Assembly (NCBI GenBank): GCA_002356515.1
Contig: AP017605.1
Span: 4,225,001 to 4,289,000, forward strand
DNA from: Mesorhizobium loti
GTDB taxonomy: Bacteria > Pseudomonadota > Alphaproteobacteria > Rhizobiales > Rhizobiaceae
DNA length: 64,000 nucleotides
Direction of reading: 5' to 3'
The notes under the pieces were generated by a model. It worked only from the letters and a program-made list of their open reading frames with translations. It did not search any database and was not told the DNA's origin. The first letter of the stretch is position 1, and each line of letters begins with the position of its first letter. Below are positions 1-8,054 of the stretch, piece by piece. The position numbers and the translations under genes are program-made.

Positions 1-701
1 GCGGTGGCATAGATGGTTTCGCCGAGGACGATGACGCCGTCGAGGTCGGCGAATGTCTGCGCGCCGGGCAGCGGTGAAATCGCCTTGCTGGCGAGGTCGA
101 CCGACAGCAGGCCGCCCGGCGCCGCCGTGCTGAAGTCTGGCTTGATGCCCTTGCCCCAGGAGGCGACGATCAGCCTGTTACCATCGGCGAAGACGCCGTT
201 GGGCGAGGCGAGCAGCGGGTCCCTGACGAACAGCTCCGGTTTGTCGCCGTCGACGCGGTAGATCGTGTCGGCCAGCATGTCGCTGACATAGACCTTGCCT
301 GTCTGGTCCGAGGTCATGTCGTTGAGGAAGACGGCATTCGGCACCGCGATGCTGGCAACGAGCTTGCCGCTGGCGAGATCAACGACGCGGACCTTGGTGA
401 TGTCGGCGACATAGAGCTTGCCGCCCGATATCGCCATGCCCTTGGGCGCGTCCATGCCGTCGGTCCAGTGCTGGGTCACCGTCTTGCCGTCCAGGGACAG
501 CACCGAGAGATAACCGTTGCCGTCGGCCTCGCCCGGATTGCCGACGATGTTGGAAACGATGATGCGATTGTTGGCGGCGTCGAACAGCGCCGATTCCGGC
601 TGTTCGAGGCCGGTGGCGCGCCAGAGTTCGCCGGCCCGGGCGGCGGGTGCGGTCGCGATGCCGATGGCGGCGACAAAGGCTGAGAGGATGAGGCGGTTCA
701 T
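1..701 (-). CDS. Secreted SMP-30/NHL-like beta-propeller protein (C-terminus outside window)
   Basis: The frame opens with ATG at 699-701 and runs off the left edge, giving about 233 codons. Residues 1-23 form a signal peptide (MNRLILSAFVAAIGIATA, then PAARA), so the product is probably periplasmic. The rest is a run of short blade-like repeats with motifs such as YVADIT, KVYVSDMLADTIYRVDG and SPNGVFADGNRLIVASWG. These are typical of the SMP-30/gluconolactonase and NHL beta-propeller superfamily. The SPNG motif is usual near the metal site of SMP-30 lactonases, but catalytic residues cannot be judged on a partial protein. The gene is divergent from an XRE-type regulator with about 114 bp between them, so that regulator may control it. 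The substrate is unknown. The fold is fairly certain, the activity is not. Confidence 0.75.
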   Translation of the reverse strand, partial: MNRLILSAFVAAIGIATAPAARAGELWRATGLEQPESALFDAANNRIIVSNIVGNPGEADGNGYLSVLSLDGKTVTQHWTDGMDAPKGMAISGGKLYVADITKVRVVDLASGKLVASIAVPNAVFLNDMTSDQTGKVYVSDMLADTIYRVDGDKPELFVRDPLLASPNGVFADGNRLIVASWGKGIKPDFSTAAPGGLLSVDLASKAISPLPGAQTFADLDGVIVLGETIYAT

Positions 702-740
702 GGCTGTTCTCCTGTGATGACAGGCGGAGAGCTAGGATTT

Positions 741-789
741 TCGATACTTTTCCGAAAGCTCGATTACCACTAGTATCGAGTATCGATAC
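741..789. promoter_or_regulatory. Putative operator with three GTATCGA-type boxes between divergent genes
   Basis: The gap between the beta-propeller gene and the XRE regulator contains TCGATAC at 741-747, GTATCGA at 773-779 and the 10-bp palindrome GTATCGATAC at 780-789. These are three occurrences of one half-site, in both orientations, within 50 bp. This is the position where a divergently transcribed XRE regulator would bind to control itself and its neighbour. The repeats are seen directly; the binding protein is inferred. Confidence 0.5.
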
Positions 790-815
790 GAAATCGCTGG
801 CAAGAGGTGCATGCC

Positions 816-1595
816 ATGAACGGTCTGATCTTCGAGGCGCTGAAGCGGACGCTGAAGGCCAGGGGCGTCACCTATCGCGAACTTGCCGAACGCATGGGCG
901 TTTCCGAGCCGACGGTGAAGCGCATCTTCCACGAGAAGAACTGCAAGCTCGACCGGCTGATGGAGATCTGCACCGCCGCCGGCGTCGAGCTGGAAAACGT
1001 GCTCGGCTCGATGAACCGCGGGCCGGGACCGGTCAACCACATCGCGCCCGAGATCGAGCGCCGGCTCGCCGGCCGTCCGGCGCTGCTGTTCATCTTCGTC
1101 ATGCTGTCGGAAAAATTCACGCCCGAAGGCATCATGCGTTCGCAAGGCCTGAGCGAAGCCTCGATGTTCCTTTACCTGCGTGACCTCGAGGAACTCGGCC
1201 TGATCGCGCTCGGCCGGGGTCTTTCGGCAAGATTGCTGGTCGAGACGCCGATCCAGTGGAATTTCGAGGGGCCGCTCAGGCCGCTGTTCGAGATGACCAA
1301 CAAGAATTTCATCGGCTGGGCCATCACCCATATCGAGAAGGAGGCGACCTTCGTCAGCTTCTCCAGGCGGATGCGGCCGGAGACGGCGGAGATGGTGCGC
1401 CGCGAGGCCGAAGAGCTGGCCGAACGCGCCAAACTGCTCGCCCATCACGATCAGCACACGACGCCCGAGGACGCGCTGACCGGCTACAAATTCACGTTTG
1501 CCTTTGGGGCGACGCCGTTCCCCGCGATCATGCCGATCGGCCCGCACCCGCGCGATGCGGGTGCACAGGTGGGCAGGCCGCGTATGCCGGCATAG
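816..1595 (+). CDS. XRE-family HTH transcriptional regulator
   Basis: About 259 residues. The N-terminal third is a lambda-repressor-like helix-turn-helix (TYRELAERMGVSEPTVKR, then a second helix ending in CTAAGVEL). The remainder looks like a second winged-helix-like stretch (LFIFVMLSEKFTPEGIM... SMFLYLRDLEELGLIALGR) followed by a helical segment of unknown role. A GTG at 807 is in frame, but AAGAGG at 802-807 lies 8 bases before ATG 816, so the ATG is preferred. It is divergent from the secreted beta-propeller gene, and the repeated GTATCGA boxes between them suggest autoregulation. The ligand is unknown. The DNA-binding call is secure; the regulon is inferred from position. Confidence 0.8.
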   Translation: MNGLIFEALKRTLKARGVTYRELAERMGVSEPTVKRIFHEKNCKLDRLMEICTAAGVELENVLGSMNRGPGPVNHIAPEIERRLAGRPALLFIFVMLSEKFTPEGIMRSQGLSEASMFLYLRDLEELGLIALGRGLSARLLVETPIQWNFEGPLRPLFEMTNKNFIGWAITHIEKEATFVSFSRRMRPETAEMVRREAEELAERAKLLAHHDQHTTPEDALTGYKFTFAFGATPFPAIMPIGPHPRDAGAQVGRPRMPA

Positions 1596-1789
1596 CGATT
1601 GGCCGGCCGAAGGCTCGACGGTCTCGGCGTCTCAGGGCACCGCCCTTGGGTTGAAGTCGCGCTCCAGCGTCGGCGATGGCGAAAGCGGTGGCGGATGGGT
1701 ACAAGATCTTCTGGCGTAAGGGCGGATTGCGTTGAATCATAAAGATACGATTCGCAAATACCTCCGGCCACTCTCATTCCTGAAAGACC

Positions 1790-2854
1790 TTGCTCTTGCC
1801 CCTCCTTGTCGCTGCCTCCGCATTCATTGGCGCCTGGATAAGCCTGGTCCTGCATGAGTCTTCTCATGCTCTGGCCGGACATCTGGCAAAATTGCAAATA
1901 AGAGAAATTCATCTCGGCTTGGGACCAACAACACTCCACACCCGCTTGCTGAGAATGGAGGTCCACGTAGGGACTATCCCGCTAGGAGGCTGGACGAGAA
2001 CGTTTCCTCAACTATCCTTTTCGAAGCCCGCTAACCTGTTTTTTGTGGCCGCAGGGCCGATTATGGACATTGTTTGGTTGGGTGTTCTGAGCGGTGGAAT
2101 GACTATCTATCGCGGCACAGAACTTGCAAGCACTATCTTGGCGCCGGCCGTTATAGTTCAGATGATGATAGTCATCGGCAACGGTCTTCCGCGTCATGCC
2201 AAGGTCGACGGCCAGCGACTGCCTAACGATATGCTGGCCTTGTGGAAAATTGCCCGAGGTCGCGATCCGTTCGAGGTGCTCCGGCAGCACTATGTGAACC
2301 GCTTGCGGCCGTATATGAGTCCGGACGATCCGCCGTGGCACCCCACGGGTCAGTCGGATCGCGTCGCTTTCTATGTGTTCAAACCTGACCTGACGGACGA
2401 GGACATTACAGCGCTCGAAGATGAGCTGACCCACACGGCGTCCGCAAGCGAGCGACTTCTCCTCATTGACACCGCCGCCACGAAAATCCTCGCTCAACCC
2501 ACCCAGCCGAACTCTCGTCTCGATGCTTTACTCGACCGCTTGACGGAAAGTGCCGTGGCCATGTCTCCGGAGCTCCCTACGCTGAAAGGCACACGTGGCG
2601 CGGCGCTCGCCCGATTGGGGCGCCACGAGGAGGCGCTGAATGTCCTTGCGCAGGCCGATGACTCCAACGACTTCAATCGCTGCTTGAATGCGGCCTTCCG
2701 GACATTGGCGCATTCCCACGCCGGTCGAAAAGAAATGGCCGCCGCCGAGCTTGAGACATCCATCGCCATCTTGCGATCTCACGACTGGGCGGGCGGGATC
2801 GCCCATAAAGTAGTAAGCGCTGTCTGCGTAGAAGCCGGATACCCCACTCCCTAA
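1790..2854 (+). CDS. M50-like site-2-protease-type membrane protein with C-terminal helical repeats
   Basis: 354 residues from a TTG start; no good Shine-Dalgarno is visible, so the exact start is uncertain. The first hydrophobic helix carries HESSH at residues 22-26, matching the HExxH zinc motif of intramembrane M50 proteases. A second helix near residues 84-100 has AAGPIMDIVW, close to the conserved GP.N/D motif that supplies the third ligand region. After three or four membrane segments (to about residue 135) comes a soluble domain with TPR-like helices (RGAALARLGRHEEALNVLAQ, then FRTLAHSHAGRKEMAAAELE). The gene is visibly less GC-rich than its neighbours and ends near repeat-type debris, which suggests acquisition. 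The partner and substrate are unknown. It could be a degenerate M50 relative rather than an active protease. Confidence 0.65.
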   Translation: MLLPLLVAASAFIGAWISLVLHESSHALAGHLAKLQIREIHLGLGPTTLHTRLLRMEVHVGTIPLGGWTRTFPQLSFSKPANLFFVAAGPIMDIVWLGVLSGGMTIYRGTELASTILAPAVIVQMMIVIGNGLPRHAKVDGQRLPNDMLALWKIARGRDPFEVLRQHYVNRLRPYMSPDDPPWHPTGQSDRVAFYVFKPDLTDEDITALEDELTHTASASERLLLIDTAATKILAQPTQPNSRLDALLDRLTESAVAMSPELPTLKGTRGAALARLGRHEEALNVLAQADDSNDFNRCLNAAFRTLAHSHAGRKEMAAAELETSIAILRSHDWAGGIAHKVVSAVCVEAGYPTP

Positions 2855-2932
2855 GAGTGCGAAACGCCGAAACCGTCTGCAGAAGACGGTCCACCTCCAA
2901 GCCAAGGCACCAGCAACGAGGCAAGGCCATGA

Positions 2933-3130
2933 TCAGGCCGCGTTCGCATCTTCCTGCCGCGCGGCAATGTCATCGCGCGCCTTGCGGGCCAGTTTTTTCG
3001 TCGAGCGCTTGGGGCTGTCGCCGAACAGCTCGGCGGCCTCGGCAAGCCAGGATTTTCTCAGGCTCCTTTCCGAGCGCTTCAAGAGCTTGCCGAGAAGCCT
3101 TGTGCCCTCGCGCGGTCCCAGCGGCGCACC
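2933..3130 (-). pseudogene. Decayed duplicate of the 3' end of a CHAD-domain gene
   Basis: Read on the minus strand, this segment encodes about 60 residues that align without gaps to the C-terminus of the intact CHAD protein at 5805-6749. Shared runs are LLGKLLKRSE, SLRKS and LAEAAELFGDSPK, with about six differences over 52 residues. The frame continues upstream as unrelated sequence (to about 3271) with no CHAD N-terminus, so only the end of the gene was copied or survived. The rest of the 487-base gap 2855-3341 holds no convincing gene. The intact copy lies about 3 kb away in the same orientation. This is either a local duplication followed by decay or the scar of an old rearrangement. Confidence 0.75.
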
Positions 3131-3341
3131 GCTCCGGCGGCGCCGGCTGCCGCCATTCGTCACCAGCTTGCCGCCCGGACCAGGCATGCGACCAGCGATG
3201 CCGACCGCGCCCGCAGGGCGCGTTGGGATAGAGCAGATCCGGCACCAGCATTCATGATAGAATTCGCACACTGATTTGCCAGACTGTAGAGAGCGGGTTG
3301 CCGAATGCGTGACGCGTCCCCGCGAAAATCGAAGTGATCCT

Positions 3342-4718
3342 ATGCCGACCGCACCAACACTTGAACATCGCCGCTATTCGCGCCTGAAAAATTTACGGGC
3401 GCGCGCAGAACGCCAGGGTGCTGCATTGCAGTTCTGGGCGCGTACGGCATCGCTCGCTGTGATCTCCTGCTTCTTTTCATTGATCAGCCGCTGGGATGCC
3501 TCACTGCTCTTCGTGCTGGCAGGCCTCGTGCTGTTCCAGCTCGTCGGCCTGATCCAGTTTCTCTTTGCGCGCCGCCGCACGGCGCCATGGTGGATCGGTT
3601 ACCTCGTCGGTACGCTGGACATCATTCTGTTGACCATTCTGCTGGTGACGCCCAACCCGTTTTCCCAGGAGGTCGCGCCGGCCGCGATGCAACTGCGCGA
3701 GGGCAGCTTCAAATTCCTGCTGATTTTCGTATGCCTTGGCGCGCTGACCCTTTCGACACGATTGGCGCTCTATCTCGGCGCGCTCGCGGCCTTGACGTGG
3801 GCGCTCGGGGTGGGATGGGTGATTTCTCACCCAGGAACCGTCATTCCGGCGACGAACCTCTATTCGCTGCCGGTGAAAGAGCGACTGAACCTCTATCTCA
3901 ACCCCAATTTCGTCGATACGTTCGCGCAGGCGACCAACGTGTTGGTTGTCCTGATTATCGGCGCGATCATGGCGCTGGTCGTCTTTCGTTCCCGACGTCT
4001 TTCGGAAGACTATGTCAAGGCAGAGCGCGCCCGCGCCAATCTCGCCCGGCATTTTTCGCCCAACGTCGTCGACCAGCTCGCCACGGATGACGAGCCCTTC
4101 GGCCCGGTCCGCCGGCAGGATATCGCGGTGCTGTTCGCCGACATCGTCGGCTTCACACACTATTCCGAGGACCATCCGGCCGAAGCAGTGTTCGAACTTC
4201 TGCGTCAGTTCCACCGTCGCATGGAGCAGGTCGTTTTCGACCACAATGGCACCGTCGATAACTATATCGGCGATTGCATCATGGCGACATTCGGAGTTCC
4301 GCAAGCCAGCCATGACGACGCGACTCGCGCCATCCAGTGCGCTGAAGCGATGGTCGCCACTCTCGAAGACTGGAACGTACAGCGTGTGTCCAGGGGATAT
4401 CCGCCGCTGGACGTTCGCATCGGTGCACAATATGGCGCAGTCGTCATCGGCGCGGTCGGCAGCGAGCGCAATCTGTCCTTCGCGGTGGTGGGCGACACGG
4501 TCAACGTTGCCAGCCGTTTGCAGGCGCTCTGCCGTGAGCTTCAGGCGAATATTTGCTTTGGGTCACGACTGATTGAGGCCGCGAAGGCGGAATCGCCCAC
4601 GACACGGTTGAATGCGCGCGATCATGGACCGGTGAGCATCCGCGGCCGGGACGAACCGGTCCATGTCTGGGTTGAACGCCGAGCCGAAAACCAGGGCGCT
4701 GTTGCGGTTTCGGCATAA
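3342..4718 (+). CDS. Membrane-anchored class III adenylate/guanylate cyclase
   Basis: 458 residues from ATG 3342; an earlier in-frame ATG at 3276 would add a non-hydrophobic tail of 22 residues and is less likely. The N-terminal half has five to six membrane helices (for example LLFVLAGLVLFQLVGLIQF and IILLTILLV). A short linker (RANLARHFSPNVVDQLA) leads to the catalytic domain. Metal-binding aspartates are in FADIVGF (about residue 267) and IGDCIMATFG (about 310); VVGDTVNVASRL carries the transition-state Asn and Arg. The Lys that usually precedes the second motif (DKYIGD) and recognises adenine is Asn here (DNYIGD), so purine specificity is uncertain. It probably makes cAMP at the inner membrane in response to an unknown signal. 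The gene stands alone. Confidence 0.88.
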   Translation: MPTAPTLEHRRYSRLKNLRARAERQGAALQFWARTASLAVISCFFSLISRWDASLLFVLAGLVLFQLVGLIQFLFARRRTAPWWIGYLVGTLDIILLTILLVTPNPFSQEVAPAAMQLREGSFKFLLIFVCLGALTLSTRLALYLGALAALTWALGVGWVISHPGTVIPATNLYSLPVKERLNLYLNPNFVDTFAQATNVLVVLIIGAIMALVVFRSRRLSEDYVKAERARANLARHFSPNVVDQLATDDEPFGPVRRQDIAVLFADIVGFTHYSEDHPAEAVFELLRQFHRRMEQVVFDHNGTVDNYIGDCIMATFGVPQASHDDATRAIQCAEAMVATLEDWNVQRVSRGYPPLDVRIGAQYGAVVIGAVGSERNLSFAVVGDTVNVASRLQALCRELQANICFGSRLIEAAKAESPTTRLNARDHGPVSIRGRDEPVHVWVERRAENQGAVAVSA

Positions 4719-4768
4719 TGTAGGCCGCCATGTGAAACGCCCGCACCTCGGCCGGATAGGCCGCTCTG

Positions 4769-4891
4769 GAGCGTTTCACCGCTTCATGGAAACGGCGAAC
4801 CGCTCTAACTCTTTGTGTTGACGCAATTTCCAAGGGAAAGCGCTATGCGCTTTTCCCGGAAAACCGCTCACACTTTTCCTGGAATTGCTCT
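4769..4891. repeat. Intergenic palindromic repeat (RIME-like), copy A, full length
   Basis: This stretch holds the phrases GAGCGTTTCACCG...GAAACGG..GAACCGCTCT, then TTGACGCAATT..., then CACTTTTCCTGGAATTGCTCT. The same phrases recur at 41359-41460 and, in shorter form, at 11056, 44338, 45016 and 62647. It can fold on itself (AGCGGTTC against GAACCGCT). It resembles the rhizobium-specific intergenic mosaic elements. No gene was seen in the rest of the gap 4719-4921. Confidence 0.75.
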
Positions 4892-4921
4892 GGGGGCATG
4901 TCCTGACCCAGGCCGAAGCCA

Positions 4922-5749
4922 TCAACTGTCTGAGGCGATTGCTCCAGCCTTTGCGGCTTCGGCGTCTATGCTTGCCTCGTCGTCCCAGACCATCTGCCGG
5001 TAGTCGAAGCCATATTCCAGCGTCGGCTTGACGATGCGGAAAAACGGCGACAGGTCGAAGTCGCGCGGCGTGTAGAGCGAGTGGTGGCGAATGTGCAGGA
5101 TTTCCTTGCGCATGTAGGTCGACTGCGCCGAGGCGCGGCCCGGCGCGCGGGTGATCTCGGGCAGGATCGGGTAGTGGATCTGGCCATAGGCCTCGGCGAT
5201 GAGCGAGGAGCAGATGGCCCGAGTAGGGTCGCCGGAGCCGAAGGCCAGCATGCGGCGGCGCCAGCGCACCGGCACCGGCGGCGTAGGCAGGAAATAGCGC
5301 AGCATGTCGAAAATGTTCTTGAGGTCGTATCTCAGGCCAAGCTTGCCGATCATGAAGCGGACCACCTTGTCGCGGTCCTCCGGCGCCAGCCCGTTCGCCC
5401 GGCATATGCGGGTGTTGTAGGTGCGATAGCGCGACAATGGTACGGCGACGCAGCCTTCGCCCATCGTGACCTCGATCAGCCGCGGCCGCTCCGTTCCGTC
5501 TTGCGGCTCCGGCAAGGCATCGCCGACATAGAAGGCCGCATGCGACCAGGTCGACTGGGTGAGGTACTTGATCGCCGCCGAGATCTTCTGGTTGCCTTCG
5601 ATCAGCAGGATGTCGCCCGGTTCCAGCGTGCGTCGCAGCGTCTCGGCGTCGGACGGGGTATAGGGCTCATAGCCGGAGGATTCTTCCTGCAGCCGGCCGG
5701 CGAGCCAGCGGCCAAGTCGGTCCAGGAGCGTGTCGCCGGGCTCGGTCAT
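4922..5749 (-). CDS. YiiX/YebB-like permuted NlpC/P60 superfamily protein
   Basis: 275 residues. The circularly permuted papain-like pattern is visible. GDILL (about residue 45) is followed by STWSHAAFYVG, with the putative catalytic His at residue 70, and by RAICSSLIAEAY, with the putative nucleophile Cys at residue 180. These are the hallmarks of the YiiX/LRAT-like group of hydrolases or acyltransferases, which may act on lipids or peptides. No signal peptide is evident, so it is probably cytoplasmic or membrane-associated through the basic, aromatic C-terminal part. The substrate is unknown. It lies upstream of no obvious operon partner; the CHAD gene starts further right on the same strand with its end 56 bp away, so co-transcription after CYTH-CHAD is possible. 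Confidence 0.75.
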   Translation of the reverse strand: MTEPGDTLLDRLGRWLAGRLQEESSGYEPYTPSDAETLRRTLEPGDILLIEGNQKISAAIKYLTQSTWSHAAFYVGDALPEPQDGTERPRLIEVTMGEGCVAVPLSRYRTYNTRICRANGLAPEDRDKVVRFMIGKLGLRYDLKNIFDMLRYFLPTPPVPVRWRRRMLAFGSGDPTRAICSSLIAEAYGQIHYPILPEITRAPGRASAQSTYMRKEILHIRHHSLYTPRDFDLSPFFRIVKPTLEYGFDYRQMVWDDEASIDAEAAKAGAIASDS

Positions 5750-5804
5750 GATGGAGCGTGATTAGCACGGGCCGGCGGGGATGTGCCAGCACGCCGGCGC
5801 TTCG

Positions 5805-6749
5805 TCAGCCGGCGGCAGCACTCGTCTCGTCGTGCGGCGCCGGGCTGGCCAGGTCGTCGCGCGCCTTGCGGGCGAGTTTCTTCGTCGAATGCTTGGGGCT
5901 GTCGCCGAACAGCTCGGCCGCCTCGGCAAGACAGGATTTCCGCAGGCTCTTTTCCGAGCGCTTCAAGAGCTTGCCGAGAAGCTTTGTGTCCTCGCGCGGC
6001 CCCAGCGGCTCGTCGTCGGCCTCGAGCAGTGCGCGCAGGACGAACAGATCATGCAGTTCGCCGAGCCGCTCGCCCAGTGCGTCGACCGCCTTGCGCCGCG
6101 CCTTGATCGGCGTCGGCCAAAGCCTGCCCAGCAGCGACAGGTGCATGCCATGCGTCTTGGCCGCCTTGCGCAAATCGTGGAAATCGTCGGCTCCGCCACG
6201 CGCGCCGGCCCTGTCGAGCGCCTTCCTGGCGCGGCGCAAGGTGACGCGTGCGCCTTCGGCGAGCACGTCGGCCGCCTGTTCCGGCTGGTCGGGCAAGGCC
6301 AGGCTTTCGATCCGTTTCATGCCGTCTTCGCAGGCGGCGGTCGCCGCGCCGATCGCCGCTTCGAGGCCGGCGCCTTCATGCAGATCGTGCTGACGCGCAA
6401 TCAGCCTGTCGCGCACGGCATCGAGCCCGCCATCGGCGCACTCCTTGGGAAACCCTGCCGCCAGCCGGTCGATGGTCTCGATCAGCGCCGTCGCCTCGCG
6501 TGGTCCGGCAAGCAGTCCCGCCACATTGCGATAGCATTGGTTTTCCGTCGTGCAGAATGTTTCGTCACCGGAATGAACCAAGCGCAGCAAGGCACGCGCG
6601 CTCTTCAGCCGCTTGCGGCATTTGTGCAGCCCCTGCTCCGGCCGGCTGCGCGCCGCATCCAGATGCTGGAGTGCCTTGCCGATTTCCTCGCCAAGGATGC
6701 GTCTGACCTCGCCGGTCAGCGGCAGGCGCGGGTCGATGCGAAAGCTCAT
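5805..6749 (-). CDS. CHAD domain protein
   Basis: 314 residues of mostly alpha-helical, charge-rich sequence. It has the conserved histidine-containing helices of CHAD domains: GLHKCRKRLKSARALLRLV near residue 40 and FHDLRKAAKTHGMHLSLL near residue 190. CHAD domains bind inorganic polyphosphate through basic surfaces. The start codon overlaps the stop of the CYTH gene by 4 bp, so the two are translated together as a split version of the common CYTH-CHAD fusion. The last 60 codons have a near-identical decayed copy at 2933-3130. A role in polyphosphate or triphosphate metabolism is inferred from the family and the pairing. Confidence 0.88.
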   Translation of the reverse strand: MSFRIDPRLPLTGEVRRILGEEIGKALQHLDAARSRPEQGLHKCRKRLKSARALLRLVHSGDETFCTTENQCYRNVAGLLAGPREATALIETIDRLAAGFPKECADGGLDAVRDRLIARQHDLHEGAGLEAAIGAATAACEDGMKRIESLALPDQPEQAADVLAEGARVTLRRARKALDRAGARGGADDFHDLRKAAKTHGMHLSLLGRLWPTPIKARRKAVDALGERLGELHDLFVLRALLEADDEPLGPREDTKLLGKLLKRSEKSLRKSCLAEAAELFGDSPKHSTKKLARKARDDLASPAPHDETSAAAG

Positions 6750-7219
6750 GCGGCGATCTCCGGTATCCCCCCGAGGGCGAGCGACGCGTTGTAGAATTTC
6801 TGCTCGCCGGTCACTTCACGGCCGAGCCAGTCAGGCAGCATTTCGTCCGGCACATCTTCCGGAGTCTCCAGTTCGGCCACCACAAGTCCCGCGAGTGCGC
6901 CGCCAAAGACATCGACTTCATAGAGATAGCCGCGATGCCTAACATGGTGGCGTGTCTTCTCTATGACACGCCCAACGGCGAAATCCAGCATCTCCACCGC
7001 ATCGGCAAGCGGGATCGGATATTCGAACTCGTCGCGCTCGCGCGCGCCGCTGCCGAATTTGAGCGTCAGCTTGGCGGAAGCGCCGTCGCTGATGCGGATG
7101 CGGACGGTCCGCCCAGGTGCCGTGGCGAGATAGAACTGGAGAATGCGGATATCCGCCTCGACCAGGCCCTGCCACGCGGTGCTGGAGACCAGGAACTTGC
7201 GCTCGACTTCCTTGACCAT
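6746..7219 (-). CDS. CYTH domain protein (triphosphate tunnel metalloenzyme)
   Basis: 157 residues. The signature EVERKFLV at residues 4-11 is the ExExK motif that coordinates metal and triphosphate in the CYTH tunnel fold. Further strands supply basic and acidic side chains (RTVRIRISDG, AKLTLKFGSG, RDEFEYPI, KTRHHV, YEVDVF, AELETPED). Bacterial stand-alone CYTH proteins of this size (YgiF N-domain, NeuTTM-like) hydrolyse tripolyphosphate or similar compounds. Four bases overlap the downstream CHAD gene, so the two form an operon. Activity is inferred from family membership. Confidence 0.88.
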   Translation of the reverse strand: MVKEVERKFLVSSTAWQGLVEADIRILQFYLATAPGRTVRIRISDGASAKLTLKFGSGARERDEFEYPIPLADAVEMLDFAVGRVIEKTRHHVRHRGYLYEVDVFGGALAGLVVAELETPEDVPDEMLPDWLGREVTGEQKFYNASLALGGIPEIAA

Positions 7220-7277
7220 GGCCGCGCACTAAAGCGTTTGCCGCGGGCGATGGCAAGACAACTCCGCACACAAGTTG

Positions 7278-7303
7278 ACTTTAATCAATCGATTGATTAA
7301 AGT
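7278..7303. promoter_or_regulatory. Perfect 26-bp palindromic operator of the TetR/transport operon
   Basis: ACTTTAATCAATC at 7278-7290 is followed immediately by its exact reverse complement at 7291-7303. The site ends 7 bases before the ATG of the TetR-family gene, so binding would block the promoter or translation start region. CecR-type regulators of E. coli bind AT-rich palindromes in front of the same gene arrangement. The palindrome is seen directly; autorepression by the adjacent gene is inferred. Confidence 0.85.
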
Positions 7304-7310
7304 TCTGGTT

Positions 7311-8054
7311 ATGATCAAACTGCCCGACACCAAAAATCCGCGCCGCGAGAGCTCTCCGGCGGATCTGACCCGTGCCGCGCTGGTGCGTGCGGCGCTGAAA
7401 CTGTTTGGCCGGCAAGGGTTCGACGGCACCTCGACCCGCGAGATCGCCGCGGAGGCGCAGGCCAATATCGGTTCGATCGCCTATCATTTCGGCGGCAAGG
7501 AAGGCCTTCGCGCCGCCGCCGCCGACTATATCGTCGACACCATCCAGACGATTGCCGGCCAGGCACTGGGCGGCGCCCAGGCACCGGGCAGTGGCCAGGC
7601 CGCACCGGCCAGCGATCCGGAAGCGGCGCGCGCGCAGCTGTTCGCGGCGTTGGAGCGGATGGGCGGCTTCATCCTGGCGCAGCCGCAGGCCGGCGAGATC
7701 GTGCAATTCGTGCTGCGCGAGATGTCGCATCCGACGGCCGCACTCGACCGCATCTATGACGGCGTGTTCGAGCCGACGCATCGCCGGCTGTGCCTGGTCT
7801 GGGAGCAGGCGACCGGCGAGCCGGCTGAAAGCGAGCGGACCCGGCTCACCGTGTTCACGCTGATCGGCCAGGTCATCTACTTCCGCATCGGCCGCGAGGC
7901 GGTGATGCGCCGCATGGGCTGGCACGAAATCGGCGTCGCCGAGGCCGCCAAGGTCGTGGCGGTCACGACGGACAATCTCAGCGCCATACTGGCCGCCCGA
8001 ATGGGATCAAAAGCCCCAGGGGGATCAAAACCCAAAATGGGATCAAAAAAATGA
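7311..8054 (+). CDS. TetR/CecR-like transcriptional regulator
   Basis: 247 residues. The N-terminal TetR helix-turn-helix is clear (LTRAALVRAALKLFGRQGFDGTSTREIAAEAQANIGSIAYHF, quoted as a span of residues 22-62). The C-terminal domain, with ALERMGGFILAQPQ and TLIGQVIYFRIGREAVMRRM, resembles the CecR (YbiH) ligand-binding domain. ATG 7311 is chosen over an upstream TTG that would put the palindrome inside the gene. The stop overlaps the ATG of the membrane-fusion gene by 4 bp. The gene order regulator, fusion protein, ATPase, permease mirrors cecR-ybhGFS(R) of E. coli, which affects tolerance to some antibiotics. The tail carries three GSK repeats from a GGATCAAAA reiteration (8003-8050). The inducer is unknown. 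Confidence 0.87.
   Translation: MIKLPDTKNPRRESSPADLTRAALVRAALKLFGRQGFDGTSTREIAAEAQANIGSIAYHFGGKEGLRAAAADYIVDTIQTIAGQALGGAQAPGSGQAAPASDPEAARAQLFAALERMGGFILAQPQAGEIVQFVLREMSHPTAALDRIYDGVFEPTHRRLCLVWEQATGEPAESERTRLTVFTLIGQVIYFRIGREAVMRRMGWHEIGVAEAAKVVAVTTDNLSAILAARMGSKAPGGSKPKMGSKK

Noticed and set aside
8003..8050. Short direct repeats as a CRISPR-like array
   Set aside because: Only three units, within a coding frame and without unique spacers.
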